Below are positions 32,073 through 35,709 of a stretch of DNA of 35,709 nucleotides, in pieces. The notes below the pieces were generated by a model, which worked only from the letters and a program-made list of their open reading frames with translations, did not search any database and was not told where the DNA came from. Positions within the stretch are counted from its first letter, which is position 1; each line of letters begins with the position of its first letter. The stretch comes from Candidatus Hodarchaeota archaeon (GTDB lineage: Archaea > Asgardarchaeota > Heimdallarchaeia > Hodarchaeales > Hodarchaeaceae), in contig JAEOTQ010000060.1 in NCBI GenBank assembly GCA_016839785.1, positions 1-35,709 of the forward strand, written 5' to 3'. Position numbers and translations under genes: made by a program.

Positions 32073-32732
32073 GTGAGAAAAATAAAGAATGCTGATCCAA
32101 GTGAACCAATAGAATTCAATTTTTTCAACGAGCTAGGCCGAAAAGTGGTTCATTTATCAGTTTTAATTATACCGTTTTCATATCACGTACTTAATTTTGA
32201 AATTTGGTTTATACTTCTTGGCCTTTTCAGTGTTTTGTGTTTTTTTATACCGATAGAGCTGTATCGGTTAAAGATTAATCAAAATACAAGGTTAAATTTA
32301 TTTATGAGAGAAGCGGAGAAAGAAGATCCAGCAAACTATATCTTCACTACTCTTATTTGGCTGCTTGTTTTACTTGGTGTTGATCTGTTTTATCCAATGG
32401 AGATTGCAGAACTTGCTTTAGTAGCAACTGTACTAGGTGACTCTGCAGCAGCTCTTATTGGTAAAGGAGTAGGAAAACGTCGTTTACCTTTTACTCAGGA
32501 AAAAACGGTGGAGGGGTACATTGGTGGAGTGTTTTTCACATATATAACCGGATATCTTTTTCTATATATTATAGGATCACCTTCGTTAGGCCTTCCCCTC
32601 TTACCAGCCATAGCTATTGCATTTCTTGATTTTTTTGAAAATTTGCCTTTTTGGGCGGCTGATAATCTTTTTCATCCTTTAATCTCAATTTTTTTAGCAT
32701 ATTTCCTAATTCTCTTTGACATAATTAAGTAA
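32073..32732 (+). CDS. SEC59/DGK1/VTE5-type polyprenol or diacylglycerol kinase
   Basis: A 219-residue membrane enzyme with about six helices (COG0170). Typical elements are NELGRKVVHLSV near the N-terminus and the cytosolic loop VLGDSAAALIGKGVGKRRLP followed by EKTVEGYIGG, which in dolichol kinase, phytol kinase and yeast DGK1 binds CTP. It probably phosphorylates an isoprenoid alcohol or an archaeal lipid. The start is a GTG at 32073, just after AAAAGG. Two further lipid genes, CDP-alcohol phosphotransferase and PAP2, lie 0.6-1.5 kb downstream on the opposite strand, supporting a local lipid block. The acceptor lipid is not predictable. Confidence 0.87.
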   Translation: MRKIKNADPSEPIEFNFFNELGRKVVHLSVLIIPFSYHVLNFEIWFILLGLFSVLCFFIPIELYRLKINQNTRLNLFMREAEKEDPANYIFTTLIWLLVLLGVDLFYPMEIAELALVATVLGDSAAALIGKGVGKRRLPFTQEKTVEGYIGGVFFTYITGYLFLYIIGSPSLGLPLLPAIAIAFLDFFENLPFWAADNLFHPLISIFLAYFLILFDIIK

Positions 32733-32783
32733 GAAATGTAAATCAGTGATTAGAAATACTGTATTATTCTGAAAAATTGCCTA

Positions 32784-32940
32784 TTAAAGTGGGATTATCC
32801 GATTTGAATTGCATAAACTACAGATATTATTACTGACGAAACATCTTTTACAGTAAGGAGTATTGCATGAGGGATTAGCACATTTCATTATAGCAATGTC
32901 TCCACAAGTATAACACCTTTTTTCGATCCAAATATTCCAT
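32784..32940 (-). pseudogene. Frameshifted 51-residue zinc protein
   Basis: The minus strand holds a compact cysteine-rich protein with C-x2-C-x7-C-x4-C-x4-C-x2-C-x6-C-x2-C: RCYTCGDIAIMKCANPSC, then NTPYCKRCFVSNNIC and SLCNSNRIIPL before TAA. This frame has no start codon. The only nearby ATG (32940) reads MEYLDRK in the neighbouring frame, and losing one A from the six-A run at 32918-32923 would join them into 51 residues. So it is a sequencing or assembly slip, a recent frameshift, or a site of ribosomal slippage. The eight-cysteine layout resembles the first half of the RING-like protein at 18846-19250. Confidence 0.65.
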
Positions 32941-32991
32941 GAGAACGACTAAAACGTTTAATTCTGTAATAGATTATTATCAGAATTAGGA

Positions 32992-33366
32992 ATGAAATTA
33001 GAAAAAATTGTTGTTGATTATAGTTCTTCTTTACCGTTTGAACTTTTTTATCAACGGTTAATTGAGGAAGGGTATCGTCATTTCTTTAGAAATGATATGA
33101 TTAGAAAGGAGTTAATAGTCTTCTTTACTCAAGAAGGTTGGAAATATCATGAATTTAAACTCGTAAGTCAGTACAAAATTACTCTGAACCTTCTTGTTCG
33201 TTTCATAAGGAATAAGATCTTTTCTCATCAACGAAAAATCCCAGAAGAGATGTATATAATTGGTTTAAAGCATCTATATCGCGAATTAGAAAATCGGGGG
33301 ATCAATCTAACCCAGGAAATCGCAATCCCTGCACATGCCCATCTATTGATGTTTTTTCCATCTTAG
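32992..33366 (+). CDS. Hypothetical protein, 124 residues
   Basis: A small basic, soluble, mostly helical protein with no recognised domain. Seen: alternating hydrophobic and charged stretches, FFTQEGWKYHEFKL, and a C-terminal IAIPAHAHLLMFFP with two histidines. The ATG has TTAGGA just upstream. It is divergent from the frameshifted zinc protein and ends 6 bases before the stop of the convergent CDP-alcohol phosphotransferase gene. Coding is likely because the frame fills the gap precisely and codon use resembles the neighbours; function unknown. Confidence 0.5.
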   Translation: MKLEKIVVDYSSSLPFELFYQRLIEEGYRHFFRNDMIRKELIVFFTQEGWKYHEFKLVSQYKITLNLLVRFIRNKIFSHQRKIPEEMYIIGLKHLYRELENRGINLTQEIAIPAHAHLLMFFPS

Positions 33367-33372
33367 ACTTTC

Positions 33373-34089
33373 CTAGCTCTTTATTTCTGCCGTATCAGTT
33401 CGGGAATGCAGAAAAGTTTTTTCAAAAAGTGTGTAGAGTACTGCGAGAAATACTAGGAATGTATATAGCGCTAAAAACCAATCCAGGAGGTTTAAAATCA
33501 GAATTATCCAAAAAATGTATACATGACTATGAGAAATACCCTCGGGTTCATTTAAGAGTATGTTTCCTCTTATTGCCATCATGCTGAGCCATCCTAATAG
33601 TGAATACATGACAAAAAGAGTAAACCAAACATCTAATGTTATAATTGAGGTTGAATCCAACTGAAGAGTGAAAAAACCATCAGAATCTTGTATGTGAAAT
33701 CCTAAGGCTAAGAATAGAGGGATAGCTTTCCCATCTTCTAACGCACTATCTAACCATGAGCCTATCTTACTTGAATTTTCTCTCATTCTTGCTAGCTGGC
33801 CATCCACACAATCTAAGATAGCGGAGATCCAATAACAAAAACCAACAAGAAAGAGGAGAAAAATATTATTTTCGGCAATAAAAAGAATTCCAGCTCCAAT
33901 AAGTACAATTATGAATCCTACCCATGTAATTCGATTTGGAGTAATTACATTTATTGGATAGATCAAGTTTGTTATTGGTGTCGCAATTCTCCTACTAATA
34001 TGGAACGTGAAATCCTCCTTCTTATATGCGTCATCCTCACTTTTTTCTATATTAGGTTTCCCATATGCTAAAAGACGTTGTAAAGACAT
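33373..34089 (-). CDS. CDP-alcohol phosphatidyltransferase
   Basis: A 238-residue membrane enzyme that joins an alcohol head group to a CDP-activated lipid, or a similar CDP-alcohol. The signature is D93-x2-D96-G97-x2-A100-R101-x8-G110-x3-D114-x3-E118. The last position, normally the catalytic-base aspartate, is glutamate here, with an aspartate right after it at 119; activity with a shifted or substituted base is possible but should be checked. Six hydrophobic segments follow the basic N-terminal region. With the PAP2 gene 138 bases upstream on the same strand and the SEC59-like kinase nearby it forms a lipid head-group block. Lipid and alcohol unknown. Confidence 0.9.
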   Translation of the reverse strand: MSLQRLLAYGKPNIEKSEDDAYKKEDFTFHISRRIATPITNLIYPINVITPNRITWVGFIIVLIGAGILFIAENNIFLLFLVGFCYWISAILDCVDGQLARMRENSSKIGSWLDSALEDGKAIPLFLALGFHIQDSDGFFTLQLDSTSIITLDVWFTLFVMYSLLGWLSMMAIRGNILLNEPEGISHSHVYIFWIILILNLLDWFLALYTFLVFLAVLYTLFEKTFLHSRTDTAEIKS

Positions 34090-34227
34090 AGATTTTTAAC
34101 CTCTGAAGATGAATTTAGTACAAAATCCTCTTATCTCAAAAATCATTATATAAAATTTTATTAATTGATGATACTGGCTTTTAGATCAAAAATTTCAAAA
34201 TGTTATATTAAAATATTGTCTCTCTAT

Positions 34228-35292
34228 TCAGCTCGATTTCTTGGAATCCTCTATAACCTTTGTGACAAAATCTTTGTAATCCTGTATAGATGATCGATGA
34301 ATCCAATTATTTGTATCTAATAATCCGTTCACATTTGTTTTAAGCACTATTAGAGGCCATACTACCATAATACATAATACTTGGATTATCAGAATGTAAT
34401 CATTAACGAATTGTAAAGTGAAAATGCTAATTATTACTAAAATGGCTGACACAACAAGCAGTGATCGATACCTTTTAATTAGAATATCTTTTGATGCTAT
34501 TTTTGACTTCTTATAGTGATAATCGTGAATTGTAGAAAATATCGTATAAAGGAAGATACAAATGAAGTATGACACGAATGCATCAATTATATAGTGGTCT
34601 CCAGTTAGGATCACAACCCAAGAAGTAATAATTATTGCTGATCCGAATAGTGCTTCCCAATATTTCAGATTTTCAGCTTTTGCAGCAATATATGGAACAG
34701 TTAACGCCCAAATGTGTCCAGACGGAAAAGCATTATATTTTATAGAAATTAAGCTATCTCCAAAAGGTACAACTAGGATACGATAATGTAGCTCGGAAAA
34801 TAATCGTACAGGTGGAGCTGTCGGAAATAACCAATAGCCAGAAATATCGATGAGAAACATTATTGTTGTTAGAGCGATGTAAATGTATGGTTCCCGTTGA
34901 CGATATTTTTTTTCTCTGATTATCAGTGTAAATAGCACTAAATAAGCAGTTGCAGAAATAGAAAGAAATCCATATGTATAGAACAGAGCTGCTGCAATAC
35001 CAATGAGTGAATTAGTTGTTCCTAATGCTTTCTGGGCAAACACTGTTAAAAATTCATCAAAGACAAGATAACTTTCAGTTGATCTAAGATATTCATCATA
35101 ACCCCTAATATCCACAAAAAGATATAATACCCTGTAAACGATTGGTACTAATACAAATAAAATTAAACAAATAATATTGAATTTATTCACTGCAATTTGA
35201 TTGTATAAATTTTTTACTGCACTTATAGAAATAAATTTGATCTCTTTAGTAATATTTTCCAAAGATCTAGAATCTGTAGAAGGTGTATCCAT
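34228..35292 (-). CDS. PAP2-superfamily enzyme, Aur1-like
   Basis: A 354-residue membrane protein with eight or so helices. The phosphatase/transferase triad elements are FPTAPPVRL (156-164), PSGH with H193, and TGDHYIIDAF with H233 as the phospho-accepting histidine and D237. The FPTAPP form of the first motif is shared with Aur1/inositol-phosphotransferase-type PAP2 members rather than simple lipid phosphate phosphatases, so head-group transfer is plausible. The extra C-terminal 110 residues (three hydrophobic segments and a soluble tail) have no assigned role. A 9-bp inverted repeat lies 46-78 bases upstream of the ATG. Confidence 0.87.
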   Translation of the reverse strand: MDTPSTDSRSLENITKEIKFISISAVKNLYNQIAVNKFNIICLILFVLVPIVYRVLYLFVDIRGYDEYLRSTESYLVFDEFLTVFAQKALGTTNSLIGIAAALFYTYGFLSISATAYLVLFTLIIREKKYRQREPYIYIALTTIMFLIDISGYWLFPTAPPVRLFSELHYRILVVPFGDSLISIKYNAFPSGHIWALTVPYIAAKAENLKYWEALFGSAIIITSWVVILTGDHYIIDAFVSYFICIFLYTIFSTIHDYHYKKSKIASKDILIKRYRSLLVVSAILVIISIFTLQFVNDYILIIQVLCIMVVWPLIVLKTNVNGLLDTNNWIHRSSIQDYKDFVTKVIEDSKKSS

Positions 35293-35709
35293 AGTACTTT
35301 CAACTTTTAAGGGAGATTTGGGTATTTTTTTGGTAATAGCAATAATATATTCTTATTTAAAATTATTGCTTATCTTACTACTGAAATATGAAGTTCAAAA
35401 TCTCTGCAAAGGAGGTTGATTCCATACTCTTGAATATTATACTCTTTTTTTCATGAAAATAAGTTTCTTTCTAAAAACGATGGTCTCTTTTTTCTTGGTA
35501 ATCATCCTAAATTTAAACCACTTTATAGAATGCTTCCTTAACCATTAGGAAATAAAAAAAAAGGGATAAATTAAGGTTTTGAGATGAAAAACTACAAAAA
35601 TGATCATGTTCTGCCTTAATGCAACGGGGTAGCAAAACAAGAGTTATTGCAGCAAGAATTATTTTCATATGGGAAATAAATAGGGTGTATGTTTGAGGGT
35701 TTAACCAAC
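35293..35709. other. Window-end intergenic region
   Basis: Apart from the inverted repeat upstream of the PAP2 gene, this 417-base stretch has no supportable gene. A strong AAAGGAGG is at about 35408-35415 on the plus strand, but the frames after it stop within a few codons or lack a start at the right distance. The rest is A/T-rich with no repeats recognised. Confidence 0.4.
35338..35370 (-). promoter_or_regulatory. Inverted repeat upstream of the PAP2 gene
   Basis: AGCAATAAT (35338-35346) and ATTATTGCT (35362-35370) are perfect complements enclosing a 15-base A/T-only core that contains a TATA-like TTTAAATAAG on the minus strand. A regulator bound to the dyad would sit astride the TATA box. 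Low sequence complexity makes chance possible. Confidence 0.4.

Noticed and set aside
35201..35419. 72-codon plus-strand frame
   Set aside because: Half of it is antisense to the PAP2 gene and the remainder crosses its promoter dyad.

Overview
The window is AT-rich and densely packed, with many TTG starts, patchy Shine-Dalgarno sites and A/T-rich TATA-like boxes upstream of several genes. An archaeon is the best fit, and probably an Asgard-type archaeon. The clues are a small longin/roadblock-like protein (17916-18356), a RING-like zinc protein with a helical-repeat tail (18846-19250), an archaeal-type HMG-CoA synthase with a zinc/OB tail (26981-28660), a SEC59/DGK1-type lipid kinase, and many bacterial-type metabolic enzymes. 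The lineage is inferred from gene content only; no rRNA or tRNA gene was seen.

Layout. 76-2008 (minus): an operon of a TetR regulator, a six-helix membrane protein with a di-heme His pattern, and a flavodoxin, with two tandem palindromic operators upstream. 2376-4235 (minus): a DUF2231-like membrane protein and a secreted, sequon-rich protein anchored at its C-terminus. 4341-10512 (plus): threonine dehydratase, a SplB-like radical SAM protein, then a tight run of aminotransferase, alpha/beta hydrolase, ornithine-cyclodeaminase-like reductase and a second aminotransferase. 10549-17534 (minus): AlsS-like TPP enzyme, aldehyde dehydrogenase, 2-oxoacid:ferredoxin oxidoreductase (alpha/gamma fusion and beta) and an FMN hydroxyacid dehydrogenase. 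The beta gene is broken by a 73-bp fold-back insertion that looks like template switching or an assembly error. 17535-17915 is noncoding with nested inverted repeats.

17916-21759: longin-like protein, HIT hydrolase, RING-like zinc protein, a membrane/flavin split-barrel fusion, a stand-alone split-barrel protein and a DinB-like protein. 21774-25050: divergent ArsR/ACR3 arsenite module, a methyltransferase and a DMT exporter. 25206-28660: a second DMT-type transporter overlapping a Fpg/Nei glycosylase, then convergent HMG-CoA synthase. A decayed copy of the HMG-CoA synthase start lies exactly 120 bp upstream of the true start. 29046-30128: branched-chain aminotransferase. 30775-31833: an orphan TOPRIM/OLD-like protein. 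32073-35292: a lipid block with a SEC59/DGK1-type kinase, a CDP-alcohol phosphotransferase and an Aur1-like PAP2 enzyme, plus a frameshifted 51-residue zinc protein.

How the genes work together. Much of the window concerns amino acids and 2-oxoacids: threonine dehydratase, three aminotransferases, hydroxyacid dehydrogenase, acetolactate synthase and ferredoxin-linked 2-oxoacid oxidation could interconvert amino acids, oxoacids and acyl-CoA while producing reduced ferredoxin. The first operon may move electrons between a flavodoxin and membrane heme. HMG-CoA synthase and the lipid block serve isoprenoid and polar-lipid synthesis. The points most worth a second look are the di-heme/flavodoxin operon with its operators, the fold-back insertion in korB, the frameshifted zinc protein missed by plain ORF calling, the HMG-CoA synthase remnant, the RING-like protein, the membrane/split-barrel fusion and the TOPRIM protein.
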